Part shown: piece by piece, positions 52,688 through 61,676 of the stretch
Numbering within the stretch: the stretch's first letter is position 1
Layout: the number at the start of each line of letters is the position of its first letter
Source: PALSA-505 sp035308365
GTDB taxonomy: Bacteria > Actinomycetota > Actinomycetes > Streptosporangiales > Streptosporangiaceae
Direction of reading: 5' to 3'
DNA: 64,000 nt
Assembly (NCBI GenBank): GCA_035308365.1
Contig: DATGGU010000097.1
Span: forward strand, 6,260-70,259
Made by a program: the position numbers and the translations under genes
Notes under the pieces: model-generated
The model's database searches: none
The model's input: the letters and a program-made list of their open reading frames with translations, nothing else
What the model was told of the DNA's origin: nothing

Positions 52688-53752
52688 GTGGGTGCGCGCG
52701 TGGCAGTGGCCGGAGGCAGTGGCTACGCCGGTGGTGAGCTGCTGCGGCTGCTGGCTGCCCATCCCGATCTGGAGATAGCGGCAATCGCCGCCGGGGCCAG
52801 CGCGGGCAAACCGGTGACCGCCGTCCACCCGCACCTCGTGCAACTGGCCGGGCATACCTTCGGGCCGGCCACGGCAGAGCAGCTCATCCCGGCCGACCTG
52901 GTGTTCCTGGCCCTCCCGGCCGGTGAGTCCGCAGCGCTGGCCGCGCGGCTGCCCGGCCAGGTGAAGGTCGTCGACCTGGGCCCGGACTTCCGCCTCGCCG
53001 GCGCCGCGCAGTGGGCCAGGTTCTACGCCACGCCATACGCCGGGCGCTGGCCCTACGGCCTGCCCGAGCTGCCCGGCGCCAGGGAGCTGATCAGGTCGGC
53101 CAGCCAGGTGGCGGCGCCGGGATGTTACGCCACCGCGGCGATCCTCGCGCTGGCGCCGCTGCTGGCGGCGGGCCTGGCCGAGCCGGACGACATCGTGATC
53201 GTCGCCGCATCCGGCACCTCGGGCGCCGGGAGGGCGGTCAGGCCCGGGCTGCTCGGCAGCGAGGTGATGGGCTCGGTGTCGGCCTACCAGGCCGGCGGCA
53301 CCCACCGGCACACACCCGAGATCGAGCAGGCGCTGGCCGAGGCGGTATCGGGCGGCGCGGCGGCGGGCTCCGGCCCGGCGGGTGCCGGGGTGAGCGTGTC
53401 ATTCACGCCGCTGCTGGCTCCGATGCCGCGGGGCATCCTCGCCACCTGCACGGCCAAGCTGGCCCACGGCGCCACCACCCAGGACCTGCGCGCCGCCCTG
53501 GCCGGCGCCTATGCCGGTGAGGCGTTCGTCCGCCTGCTGCCCGAGGGGTGCTGGCCCGCGACGGCAGCCACCATAGGCAGCAACGCTGTCCATCTGCAGA
53601 CCGCCGCCGACGGCCAGGCCGGCCGGGCCGTCGTGGTGGCCGCGATCGACAACCTCGGCAAGGGCGCGGCCGGGCAGGCCGTGCAGAACGCCAACCTGAT
53701 GCTCGGCCTGGACGAGGCCGCGGGCCTTACGGCGAACGGGGTAGCGCCGTGA
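52688..53752 (+). CDS. argC: N-acetyl-gamma-glutamyl-phosphate reductase
   Basis: 354 aa. It makes N-acetylglutamate semialdehyde, the third step of arginine synthesis. NADP-binding N-terminus VAVAGGSGYAGGELLRLL; catalytic Cys in VAAPGCYATAAILAL; the conserved His lies in GGTHRHTPEI. GTG 52688 is chosen for GGAGG 7 bases upstream and the immediate Rossmann start. First gene of argCJBDRGH, behind the ArgR operator. Confidence 0.96.
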   Translation: MGARVAVAGGSGYAGGELLRLLAAHPDLEIAAIAAGASAGKPVTAVHPHLVQLAGHTFGPATAEQLIPADLVFLALPAGESAALAARLPGQVKVVDLGPDFRLAGAAQWARFYATPYAGRWPYGLPELPGARELIRSASQVAAPGCYATAAILALAPLLAAGLAEPDDIVIVAASGTSGAGRAVRPGLLGSEVMGSVSAYQAGGTHRHTPEIEQALAEAVSGGAAAGSGPAGAGVSVSFTPLLAPMPRGILATCTAKLAHGATTQDLRAALAGAYAGEAFVRLLPEGCWPATAATIGSNAVHLQTAADGQAGRAVVVAAIDNLGKGAAGQAVQNANLMLGLDEAAGLTANGVAP

Positions 53753-53917
53753 GGGTTCGTCAAGACCGGCCAGCGAGGGCAGGCGATTTTTGCCTGCCCG
53801 AGTGCCGGTGCAGGTGGCAGCCACAGCACCGGAGTGGGTTTCTTGGAGAACCGCAACGTCAGTGAGGCAGGGTGCACATGGGAACCCAGCAACCGCCGTG
53901 GGTTTCTTGACGAACCC
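53753..53917 (+). promoter_or_regulatory. Structured argC-argJ intercistronic region
   Basis: A 13-bp perfect inverted repeat pairs 53753-53765 with 53905-53917. Inside is a hairpin with an 8-bp stem, GGGCAGGC with GCCTGCCC, and loop GATTTTT (53777-53799). A duplicated segment (GTGGGTTTCTTG...GAGGCAGGGTG) occurs at about 53834-53874 and 53899-53940; the second copy is the argJ ribosome site and start. The first copy would start a 12-codon frame, 53872-53910. RNA-level control of argJ is a possibility. Confidence 0.6.
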
Positions 53918-53937
53918 GGAACTTCATGGGAGGCAGG

Positions 53938-55110
53938 GTGAGCGTGACAGCACCGCTCGGCTTCCGCGCGGCCGGGGTTGCCGCCGGGCTCAAGGAAGCC
54001 GGGGCACGGGACGTGGCCGTCGTGGTGAACGACGGGCCGTCGCGGGCCGCCGCCGGCGTCTTCACCGCCAACCGTGTTCAGGCCGCGCCCGTCATGTGGA
54101 CCCGCCAGGTGGTCAGCGGTGGCCGGGTCCGCGCCGTGGTGCTCAACTCCGGCGGTGCCAACGCGTGCACCGGCCCCGATGGCTTCGCCGACACCCACCG
54201 GACCGCCGAACGGCTGGCCGGCCGGCTCGGTGACTCGGCAGGCGAGATCGCGGTGTGCTCCACCGGCCTCATCGGCGAACGGCTGCCGATGGACCTGCTG
54301 CTGCCCGGGGTGGACACCGCGGTGGCCGAAGCCGCGCGCAGCGGCGGGCTGGCCGCCGCCGACGCGATCAGGACCACCGACTCGGTTGCCAAGATCGCCT
54401 TCCGCCGCGGCGGGGACACCAGCAGCCCGGGCGGCGGGTACACGATCGGCGGGATGGCCAAGGGTGCCGGAATGCTCGCGCCGTCCCTGGCCACGATGCT
54501 GTGCGTGCTGACCACCGACGCCGATCTGACCGCCGCCGAGCTGGACGCGGCGCTGCGCCACGCCACGGACGTGACCTTCGGCCGGCTGGACACCGACGGG
54601 TGCATGTCCACCAACGACACGGTGCTGCTGCTCGCCAGCGGGGTCTGCGGAGCCCGGCCTGACCTGGGCAGGTTCACCGGCGAGCTGACCACCGTCTGTG
54701 CCGGCCTGGCCCGGCAGCTTCAGCTCGACGCCGAGGGGGCCGGCAAGGCCATCGCCATCGAGGTCGTCGGCGCCGCCAGCGAGCGGGACGCGGTCACCGT
54801 CGGCCGCGCGGTGGCCCGCAGCGCCCTGCTGAAGTGCGCGATCGCCGGTGAGGACCCTAACTGGGGACGGGTGCTGGCCGCGGTCGGGACCACCGACGCG
54901 GTGTTCGAGCCCGACCAGCTCAACGTGGCCATCAATGGCATCTGGATCTGCCGCAACGGCTACGCCGCCGACGACCGCTCCAAGGTGGACCTGCGCCCCA
55001 CAGACGTGTCGATCACCATCGACCTGGCCGCCGGGCCGGCCTGCGCGACCATCGCCACCACCGACCTGACCGTCGGCTACGTGCACGAGAACACGGCGTA
55101 CTCGACATGA
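53938..55110 (+). CDS. argJ: Ornithine acetyltransferase / N-acetylglutamate synthase
   Basis: 390 aa. It recycles the acetyl group from N-acetylornithine to glutamate. The self-cleavage site is the Thr in KGAGMLAPSLATMLC, which yields alpha and beta chains. DTDGCMSTNDTV is also conserved. GTG 53938 (SVTAPLGFRAAG) follows GGGAGG; ATG 53926 lies before that ribosome site and is less likely. It overlaps argB by 4 bases. Confidence 0.95.
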   Translation: MSVTAPLGFRAAGVAAGLKEAGARDVAVVVNDGPSRAAAGVFTANRVQAAPVMWTRQVVSGGRVRAVVLNSGGANACTGPDGFADTHRTAERLAGRLGDSAGEIAVCSTGLIGERLPMDLLLPGVDTAVAEAARSGGLAAADAIRTTDSVAKIAFRRGGDTSSPGGGYTIGGMAKGAGMLAPSLATMLCVLTTDADLTAAELDAALRHATDVTFGRLDTDGCMSTNDTVLLLASGVCGARPDLGRFTGELTTVCAGLARQLQLDAEGAGKAIAIEVVGAASERDAVTVGRAVARSALLKCAIAGEDPNWGRVLAAVGTTDAVFEPDQLNVAINGIWICRNGYAADDRSKVDLRPTDVSITIDLAAGPACATIATTDLTVGYVHENTAYST

Positions 55111-56090
55111 CCGGCACCATCGAAGCCACTGTTTCCGGGCCGGAAAGACACCCCATGGCCGGCCGGGCCGGACAGGAGGCGATCGCCAAGGCGGCGACGC
55201 TGATCGAGGCGCTGCCGTGGCTGGACCGGTTCCACGGCCAGACGGTCGTCATCAAGTACGGCGGCCACGCCATGGCCGATGGGGAACTGCGCGCCGGGTT
55301 CGCCCAGGATGTCGTCTTCCTCCGCTACGCCGGGCTGCGCCCGGTGGTGGTCCATGGCGGCGGCCCGCAGATCACCGAGGAACTGGCCCGCTCCGGCGTG
55401 GCGAGCACGTTCACGGCGGGCCTGCGGGTCACCACCCCGGAGGCCATGGATGTGGTCAGAATGGTGCTGACCGGGCGGGTCAACCGGGACGTGGTCGGGC
55501 TGATCAACCGGCACGGCCCGTTCGCGGTCGGCCTGTCCGGCGAGGACGCCAACCTGTTCACCGCCGCCAGGACGCGCCCGCTCGTGGACGGCCAGCCGGT
55601 GGACGTCGGCCAGGTCGGCGAGATCACCGCGGTGAACCCGGGCGCGGTGCACGCCCTGCTGGCCGACGGCCGGATCCCGGTCGTGTCCAGCGTCGCCACC
55701 AGCGAGGGCGGCGAGGTCTACAACGTGAACGCCGACACGGCGGCCGGCGCGCTCGCGGTGGCGCTCGGCGCAGCCAAACTCGTCGTGCTCACCGATGTGG
55801 CCGGTCTTTACGCGGACTGGCCTGCGGTCGCGCCGCCTTCTTCCACCGGCGTCCCGCCGCCACCGTATGGAAGGCTGATCAGTCAGCTGACGGCGGCGGA
55901 ACTCGAAGCAATGCTGCCCTCGCTGAGTGCCGGGATGATCCCCAAGATGACGGCCTGCCTGCACGCCGTCCGCGGCGGTGTGCCGCAGGCGCATGTGCTG
56001 GACGGCAGGCTGCCGCACGCGGTCCTGCTGGAAATCTTCACCGACTCGGGCATCGGCACCATGGTCATGCCGGACGGGAGTGCGGCATGA
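55107..56090 (+). CDS. argB: N-acetylglutamate kinase
   Basis: 327 aa. It phosphorylates N-acetylglutamate, usually the feedback-controlled step. VVIKYGGHAM and VVVHGGGPQI form the nucleotide/substrate site; NVNADTAAGALA and LTDVAGLY are further family blocks. The N-terminal ~20 residues (IEATVSGPERHPMAG) are not a usual part of ArgB and resemble the 30-bp repeat peptide. The core 55130-55147 (TGTTTCCGG-N3-GGAAAG) matches the NRPS-A copy closely in the same frame. Confidence 0.95.
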   Translation: MTGTIEATVSGPERHPMAGRAGQEAIAKAATLIEALPWLDRFHGQTVVIKYGGHAMADGELRAGFAQDVVFLRYAGLRPVVVHGGGPQITEELARSGVASTFTAGLRVTTPEAMDVVRMVLTGRVNRDVVGLINRHGPFAVGLSGEDANLFTAARTRPLVDGQPVDVGQVGEITAVNPGAVHALLADGRIPVVSSVATSEGGEVYNVNADTAAGALAVALGAAKLVVLTDVAGLYADWPAVAPPSSTGVPPPPYGRLISQLTAAELEAMLPSLSAGMIPKMTACLHAVRGGVPQAHVLDGRLPHAVLLEIFTDSGIGTMVMPDGSAA

Positions 56091-57289
56091 CCGCAGGCCA
56101 GAAGCTGACCGGCCGGTACGCCGCGTCGATCATGCCGAACTACGGGCAGCCGCCGGTCGCGCTGGCGCGCGGCGAAGGCTGCTGGGTGTGGGACGCCGAC
56201 GGCGAGCGGTATCTCGACCTGATCGGCGGCATCGCGGTCAGCGCGCTCGGCCACGGCCACCCGGCCATCGTCCAGGCGGTCACCCGGCAGGTCGCGACGC
56301 TGGCGCACACCAGCAACCTGTTTGTGCACGAGCCGGAGGTGGAGCTCGCCGAGCGGCTGCTTGGCCTGCTCGGAGCCGCTGGCGGCCGGGTGTTCTTCGC
56401 CAGCTCCGGTACTGAGGCCAACGAGGCTGCGCTCAAGGTCGTCCGGCGGTTCCAGGACAAGCATGGCGGCGCGGACCGCCATGTCATCGTCGCCGCCGAG
56501 CATGGTTTTCACGGACGGACCAGGGGTGCGCTCGCGCTGACCGGGAAGGCGTCCATCCGGGAGCCGTTCGGGCCGTTCGGGCTGACCGTGCGGTTCGTGC
56601 CCTACGGGGACGAGACCGCGCTGCGGGAGGCCACCGGCACCGATTGCGCGGCTGTCTTCCTGGAACCGTGCCAGGGCGAGGCCGGCGTCGTGCCGGCGCC
56701 CGGTGGGTACCTGCGGGCCGCACGGGCGGCGTGCGACTCGGCCGGTGCCCTGCTCGTGCTCGACGAGATCCAGAGCGGCATCGGGCGGACCGGTGCCTGG
56801 TTCGCCCACCAGCGCGAAGGCGTGCTACCCGACGTGCTGACGCTGGCCAAGGGCCTGGGTGGCGGGCTGCCGATCGGCGCCTGTATCGGCCTGGGGGAGT
56901 GCGGCACCGCGCTGGACAAGGGGGATCATGGCAGCACGTTCGGCGGGAACCCGGTCGCCTGCGCGGCGGCGCTCGCCGTGCTCGACACCATCGCCGCCGA
57001 CGGCCTGCTCGACCACGTGGCCAGCCTGGGCAATCGGCTTGTGACCGGCATCGGCGCCATCGGCCACCCGCTGCTCACCGGGGTGCGCGGCCAGGGTCTC
57101 TGGCTGGCCATCACGCTGGCCGGGCCGGTCGCCGGGCGGGCCGAGGAAGCCTGCCGGAACGCCGGGTTCCTGGTCAACGCGGTCCAGCCGGACGCGATCA
57201 GGCTGGCGCCGCCGCTGATCCTCAGCAGCGCGCAGGCCGGGCTGTTCGCCCAGGCGCTGCCGGCCATCCTGACCGAGGCGGCGAGATGA
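56087..57289 (+). CDS. argD: Acetylornithine aminotransferase
   Basis: 400 aa, class III PLP aminotransferase. FFASSGTEANEAALK binds the cofactor phosphate, VLDEIQSGIGRTG carries the conserved Asp, and the PLP Lys is in LTLAKGLGGGLPIGA. GSTFGGNPVACAAALAVL completes the signature. It starts in an ATGA overlap with argB and ends in one with argR. Confidence 0.95.
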   Translation: MTAGQKLTGRYAASIMPNYGQPPVALARGEGCWVWDADGERYLDLIGGIAVSALGHGHPAIVQAVTRQVATLAHTSNLFVHEPEVELAERLLGLLGAAGGRVFFASSGTEANEAALKVVRRFQDKHGGADRHVIVAAEHGFHGRTRGALALTGKASIREPFGPFGLTVRFVPYGDETALREATGTDCAAVFLEPCQGEAGVVPAPGGYLRAARAACDSAGALLVLDEIQSGIGRTGAWFAHQREGVLPDVLTLAKGLGGGLPIGACIGLGECGTALDKGDHGSTFGGNPVACAAALAVLDTIAADGLLDHVASLGNRLVTGIGAIGHPLLTGVRGQGLWLAITLAGPVAGRAEEACRNAGFLVNAVQPDAIRLAPPLILSSAQAGLFAQALPAILTEAAR

Positions 57290-57858
57290 CCGCGGCGCAC
57301 CCGGTGACCAAGGTGGCGCGGCAGGCACGGATCGCCGCGATCCTGGAGCACACCCAGGTCCGGTCCCAGGAGGAACTCGCCGAACTGCTGGCCGCGGACG
57401 GTACCCACGTCACCCAGGCCACGCTGTCGCGCGACCTGGAGGAGCTCGGCGCGGTGCGGCTGCGGGGGAGCGGCGGATCGCTGGTCTACGCGCTGCCCGG
57501 CGCTCCGGGCGGGCCCGGGTCGCGGCCCGGCGGGGTGCTGCAGGCCGGGCTGGCCGAGGGGCCGGGGGAGATGCCCGGTGAAGCGGCGAGCAGCAAGCTG
57601 GCCCGGGTGGCCGGCGAACTGCTGGCCTCGGCGGAGGCCAGCGCGAACCTGGTCGTGCTGCGCACCCCGGCCGGGGCCGCCCAGTACTTCGCCTCGGTCA
57701 TCGATCACGCCGCCTGGCCGTCCATCCTCGGCACGGTCGCCGGGGATGACACGGTGCTGGTCATCACCAGGGATCCGACGGGTGGCAACGCCGTGGCCGA
57801 GGCCCTGCTGAAGCTGGCCGCGCGCCATTCCGTACGGGAGCGAACCAGCCCGGCTTGA
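57286..57858 (+). CDS. argR: Arginine repressor
   Basis: 190 aa. The N-terminal winged helix has TQATLSRDLEELGAVR. The C-terminal hexamerisation/arginine-binding domain has GTVAGDDTVLVITRD. Between them is a Gly/Pro-rich linker longer than usual (~residues 70-100). It represses arginine genes when arginine is bound and probably acts at the paired boxes before argC. argF, often found just before argR in actinobacteria, is absent. Confidence 0.95.
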   Translation: MTAAHPVTKVARQARIAAILEHTQVRSQEELAELLAADGTHVTQATLSRDLEELGAVRLRGSGGSLVYALPGAPGGPGSRPGGVLQAGLAEGPGEMPGEAASSKLARVAGELLASAEASANLVVLRTPAGAAQYFASVIDHAAWPSILGTVAGDDTVLVITRDPTGGNAVAEALLKLAARHSVRERTSPA

Positions 57859-57904
57859 GCCGGGGATCGCGGGCATCTGACGGAAGAGACAACAAGGACA
57901 GGAC

Positions 57905-59107
57905 ATGACGCAGCGCGTTGTACTCGCATATTCGGGCGGCCTCGACACCTCGGTCGCCATTGGCTGGATCGCCGAGCAGACCGGCGCCGAGGTGATCGCA
58001 CTGGCCGCCGACGTCGGGCAGGGCGGGGAGGACCTGGAGACCATCCGCAAGCGCGCGCTCGCCTGCGGCGCCGCCGACGCCGTGGTGGTGGACGCGCGGG
58101 CGGAGTTCGGCGAGCAGTACTGCATGCCAGCCCTGCTCGCCAACGCCCTCTACATGGACTCCTACCCGCTGGTGTCGGCCCTGTCCCGGCCGCTCATCGT
58201 GGCGCACCTGGCCCGGGTCGCCAGGGAGTACGGCGCTTCGATGGTCGCCCACGGCTGCACCGGCAAGGGCAACGACCAGGTGCGGTTCGAGGTCGGGCTG
58301 ACCACCCTGGAGCCCGGCCTGAAGGTGCTGGCTCCGGTCCGTGACTCGGGCATGACCAGGGACAAGGCCATCGCGTTCGCCGAGGAGAAGCACCTGCCCA
58401 TCGACGTCACGTCGTCCTCGCCGTACTCCATCGACCAGAACCTGTGGGGCCGCTCGTGCGAGACCGGGCACCTGGAGGACATCTGGGAGGCGCCGCACGA
58501 CGACGTGTACGGCTACACCTCGGATCCGGCGGTGCCGCGCGAGCCCGGCGAACTCGTGCTGAGCTTCACCGACGGCGTGCCCGTCGCCATCGATGGCGCC
58601 GCCAAGACGCCATGGGAGATCATCGCGGAGCTGAACACGCGGGCGGGAGCGCACGGCGTCGGCCGGATCGACATGGTGGAAGACCGGCTGGTCGGCATCA
58701 AGAGCCGGGAAATCTACGAGGCGCCGGGCGCGATGACGCTGATCGCCGCTCACCAGGAGCTGGAGAACGTCTGCCTGGAGCGCGACCTGGCCAGGTTCAA
58801 GCGGCTGGCGGACCAGCGCTGGACCGAGCTGGTCTACGACGGGCTGTGGTTCTCGCCGCTCAAGAACGCGCTCGACGCCTTCCTGGTCTCGGCGTCGAAG
58901 AACGTGACCGGCGACGTCCGGGTCAGGCTGCACGGCGGCAGGGCGGTCGTTACCGGGCGGCGGAGCCCGGCCTCGCTCTACGATTACAAGCTGGCCACGT
59001 ACGACACAGGCGACGAGTTCGACCAGGCCCTGGCCAAGGGCTTCATCGAGCTGTGGGGCCTGCCGAGCAAGACCGCCGCGGTCCGGGATCGCCGGATCGG
59101 CGGGTAG
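57905..59107 (+). CDS. argG: Argininosuccinate synthase
   Basis: 400 aa. It joins citrulline and aspartate with ATP. The P-loop is AYSGGLDTS; HGCTGKGNDQVRFE and SIDQNLWGRSCE are substrate-binding blocks. The start ATG follows AAGGACAGG. A 46-base gap separates it from argR, and the argR end carries a small CCGGCT/AGCCGG palindrome. Confidence 0.96.
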   Translation: MTQRVVLAYSGGLDTSVAIGWIAEQTGAEVIALAADVGQGGEDLETIRKRALACGAADAVVVDARAEFGEQYCMPALLANALYMDSYPLVSALSRPLIVAHLARVAREYGASMVAHGCTGKGNDQVRFEVGLTTLEPGLKVLAPVRDSGMTRDKAIAFAEEKHLPIDVTSSSPYSIDQNLWGRSCETGHLEDIWEAPHDDVYGYTSDPAVPREPGELVLSFTDGVPVAIDGAAKTPWEIIAELNTRAGAHGVGRIDMVEDRLVGIKSREIYEAPGAMTLIAAHQELENVCLERDLARFKRLADQRWTELVYDGLWFSPLKNALDAFLVSASKNVTGDVRVRLHGGRAVVTGRRSPASLYDYKLATYDTGDEFDQALAKGFIELWGLPSKTAAVRDRRIGG

Positions 59108-59130
59108 TACCTGTCCACGGAGGGAGCCTG

Positions 59131-60552
59131 GTGGGAAGCGACGAGCCCGCGCCGCCGACCCGGCTGTGGGGCGGCCGGTTCGAGTCAGGTCCCGCCGAGG
59201 CGCTCGCCAGGCTCTCGGTGAGCGTGCAGTTCGACTGGCGGCTGGCCCCCTATGACCTGCTCGCCTCGCGCGCGCACGCCCGGGTACTGCACAAGGCCGG
59301 GCTGCTCACCGCCGCGGAACTGGACCGGATGCTGGCCGCCCTGGACGACCTGGACGGCGCCTGCAAGGACGGGCGGTTCCGGCCCGTGGCCGCCGACGAG
59401 GACGTGCACACCGCGCTGGAACGCGGGCTGCTGGAGCGGCTCGGCACCCTCGGCGGCAAACTGCGGGCCGGCCGCAGCCGCAACGATCAGGTCGCCACCG
59501 ACCTGCGGCTGTACCTGCGCGACCACGTCCGGCTGCTGGTGTGCCGGATCGCCGAGCTGCAGACCGCGCTGATCGACCAGGCGGAGCGGCACATCGGCGT
59601 CCACGCGGCGGGGATGACGCATCTGCAGCACGCACAGCCGGTGCTGTTCAGCCACCAGTTGCTGGCCCATGCCCAGGCGCTGGCCAGGGATGCCGGCCGG
59701 CTGCGCGACTGGGACGTCCGGGCGGCGGTGTGCCCGCTGGGTGCAGGCGCCCTGGCCGGGTCCTCGCTGCGGCTCGACGCCGAAAGCGTGGCCGCCGAAC
59801 TGGGCTTCACCCGGCCGGCCGCGAACTCGATGGACGCGGTGAGCGACCGGGATTTCGCCGCGGAGTTCTGCTTCGCCGCGGCGCTGACCGGGGTGCACCT
59901 GTCCCGGCTGGGCGAAGAGGTCGTGCTCTGGTCCTCGCAGGAGTTCGGCTGGGCCGAGATCGACGACGCCTACGCGACCGGGTCATCGATCATGCCGCAG
60001 AAGAAGAACCCGGACGTGGCCGAGCTGGCCCGGGGCAAGGCCGGCCGCCTGATCGGCGGCCTCACCGGCCTGCTGGTCACGCTGAAGGGGCTGCCGCTGG
60101 CCTACAACCGGGACCTGCAGGAGGACAAGGAGCCGGTGTTCGACGCCGTCGACACCCTGCTGCTGGTGCTGCCCGCCATGGCCGGCCTCATCTCCACGAT
60201 GCGGCTGCACACCGAGCGGATCGAGGGAACCGCGACCTCGGGCTTCGCCCTGGCCACGGACCTCGCCGAACTGCTGGTGCGGCGCGGCGTGCCGTTCCGC
60301 GAGGCGCACGAGATCGTCGGCCACCTGGTTGTCTGGTGCCAGGTACACGAGCTGGACTTCGATCAGGTCAGCGACGCCGACCTGGCCCACGTGTCGCCGC
60401 ACCTCACTCCTGACGTGCGGGAGGTGCTGTCGGCGTCCGGGGCGATCGCCGCCCGCGACTCGGCCGGCGGCACGGCCGGGGCACGGGTCGCCGGGCAACT
60501 CGCGGAGCTGCGCGCCCAGGTCGACCGGGACGCCGCCTGGGGCGGGCGGTAA
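59131..60552 (+). CDS. argH: Argininosuccinate lyase
   Basis: 473 aa. It releases fumarate to give arginine. LWGGRFESGPAEAL starts the conserved part. HTALERGL, GRSRNDQVATD and the family signature GSSIMPQKKNPD (catalytic Ser loop) are present. GTG 59131 follows GGAGGGAG; it is 23 bases after argG. Confidence 0.95.
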   Translation: MGSDEPAPPTRLWGGRFESGPAEALARLSVSVQFDWRLAPYDLLASRAHARVLHKAGLLTAAELDRMLAALDDLDGACKDGRFRPVAADEDVHTALERGLLERLGTLGGKLRAGRSRNDQVATDLRLYLRDHVRLLVCRIAELQTALIDQAERHIGVHAAGMTHLQHAQPVLFSHQLLAHAQALARDAGRLRDWDVRAAVCPLGAGALAGSSLRLDAESVAAELGFTRPAANSMDAVSDRDFAAEFCFAAALTGVHLSRLGEEVVLWSSQEFGWAEIDDAYATGSSIMPQKKNPDVAELARGKAGRLIGGLTGLLVTLKGLPLAYNRDLQEDKEPVFDAVDTLLLVLPAMAGLISTMRLHTERIEGTATSGFALATDLAELLVRRGVPFREAHEIVGHLVVWCQVHELDFDQVSDADLAHVSPHLTPDVREVLSASGAIAARDSAGGTAGARVAGQLAELRAQVDRDAAWGGR

Positions 60553-60561
60553 CGTCGCGGC

Positions 60562-61236
60562 GTGGCTGTGCTGCCCCCGGACCAGGCTGCGCCGGATCCG
60601 CCGTCGACGTTGCTGCCTCGCGAGTTCTTCTCCTGTACGGCCGTGGAGGTGGCGCCACGCCTGCTCGGCTGCGTCCTGGAATCGTGGTCGGCCGAGGGAG
60701 TGGTGGCCGTCGCGCTCACCGAGGTCGAGGCTTACGCGGGCGAAGCGGATCCCGCCTCCCACGCCTACCGCGGGCGGACGGCGCGCAACATGGTGATGTT
60801 CGGTGAACCTGGGCACGCCTATGTTTACTTCACCTACGGGATGCACTTCTGTGTGAACCTGGTCTGCCAGCCAGAGGGCACGGCGTCGGCCGTGCTGCTG
60901 CGTGCCGGTGCCGTGGTGGCCGGAGCCACTCTGGCACGCGTCAGGCGCGGCGCGGGCAGGCGGGCCGGGGCCGATGGGCTGGCCGACCGCGATCTCGCCC
61001 GTGGCCCGGCCCGGCTGTGCCAGGCACTCGGCATCGACCGCTCACTGGACGGTGCGGACGTATGCGATGCGGGGTCCGTGCTCCGGATCCGTACTGGGAC
61101 CGCCGCGCCCGGCAGCGCCGTTCGCACCGGGCCCAGGGTCGGGGTGAGCAGCGCCGCCAGCGTGCCTTGGCGGTTCTGGCTGGCGGGTGAGCCGACGGTG
61201 TCGGTGTACCGCGCGCACGCGCCACGTCGCCGGTAG
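60562..61236 (+). CDS. mpg: 3-methyladenine DNA glycosylase (AAG/Mpg family)
   Basis: 224 aa. It removes alkylated purines in base-excision repair. LPREFFSCTAVEVAPRLLGC, the catalytic Glu in LTEVEAY, RGRTARNMVMFG and YVYFTYGMHFCVNLV match the AAG fold. GTG 60562 is nine bases after argH. The mpg-tyrS order is also known from mycobacteria. Confidence 0.93.
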   Translation: MAVLPPDQAAPDPPSTLLPREFFSCTAVEVAPRLLGCVLESWSAEGVVAVALTEVEAYAGEADPASHAYRGRTARNMVMFGEPGHAYVYFTYGMHFCVNLVCQPEGTASAVLLRAGAVVAGATLARVRRGAGRRAGADGLADRDLARGPARLCQALGIDRSLDGADVCDAGSVLRIRTGTAAPGSAVRTGPRVGVSSAASVPWRFWLAGEPTVSVYRAHAPRRR

Positions 61237-61244
61237 CCCGCCCC

Positions 61245-61540
61245 GCGTCCGCCGCGGCCGGTTTGTGCCCGCCGCCACACCAGGGCGGCGTGACATCGCC
61301 GGGCACCTGACACCGGCGATGTCACACCGACCGGATTCGGAGTGCCGCGCGGGTGGGGTGGGACCTCGCGGCGGGGGCCGGTTCGTGCCCGCGTCCGCCG
61401 CGGCCGGTTTGTGCCCGCGGCCGGTTTGTGCCCGCCGCCACACCAGGGCGGCATGACATCGCCGGGCACTTGACACCGGCGATGTCACAGCGACCGGATT
61501 CGCAGTGCCGCGCGGGTGGGGTGGGACCTCGCGGCGGGTA
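61245..61540 (+). repeat. Direct repeat with 12-bp-stem palindromes between mpg and tyrS
   Basis: Two copies (~61245-61375 and ~61409-61538, offset 163) of a ~115-130 base unit fill most of the 440-base gap. Each contains a perfect 12-bp inverted repeat, TGACATCGCCGG with CCGGCGATGTCA, and a 10-base loop (61291-61324 and 61454-61487). A partial third copy of the GGCCGGTTTGTGCCCG phrase lies between them. It resembles a repetitive extragenic palindrome; no gene is seen. The last ~135 bases before tyrS are AT-richer but show no clear promoter. Confidence 0.85.
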
Positions 61541-61676
61541 ATCCCTTCGGCTCGGTTGTGACCAGGCCGCTACCCTGTCCGGTGAATGGAGCGGTGCGTG
61601 ATCGGGCAGAGTTCGTTTCAAAATAAAGTTTCATGATCGTTTGCGGTTGGAAGTGGCAAGCCGGAGAGAGGGAGCA

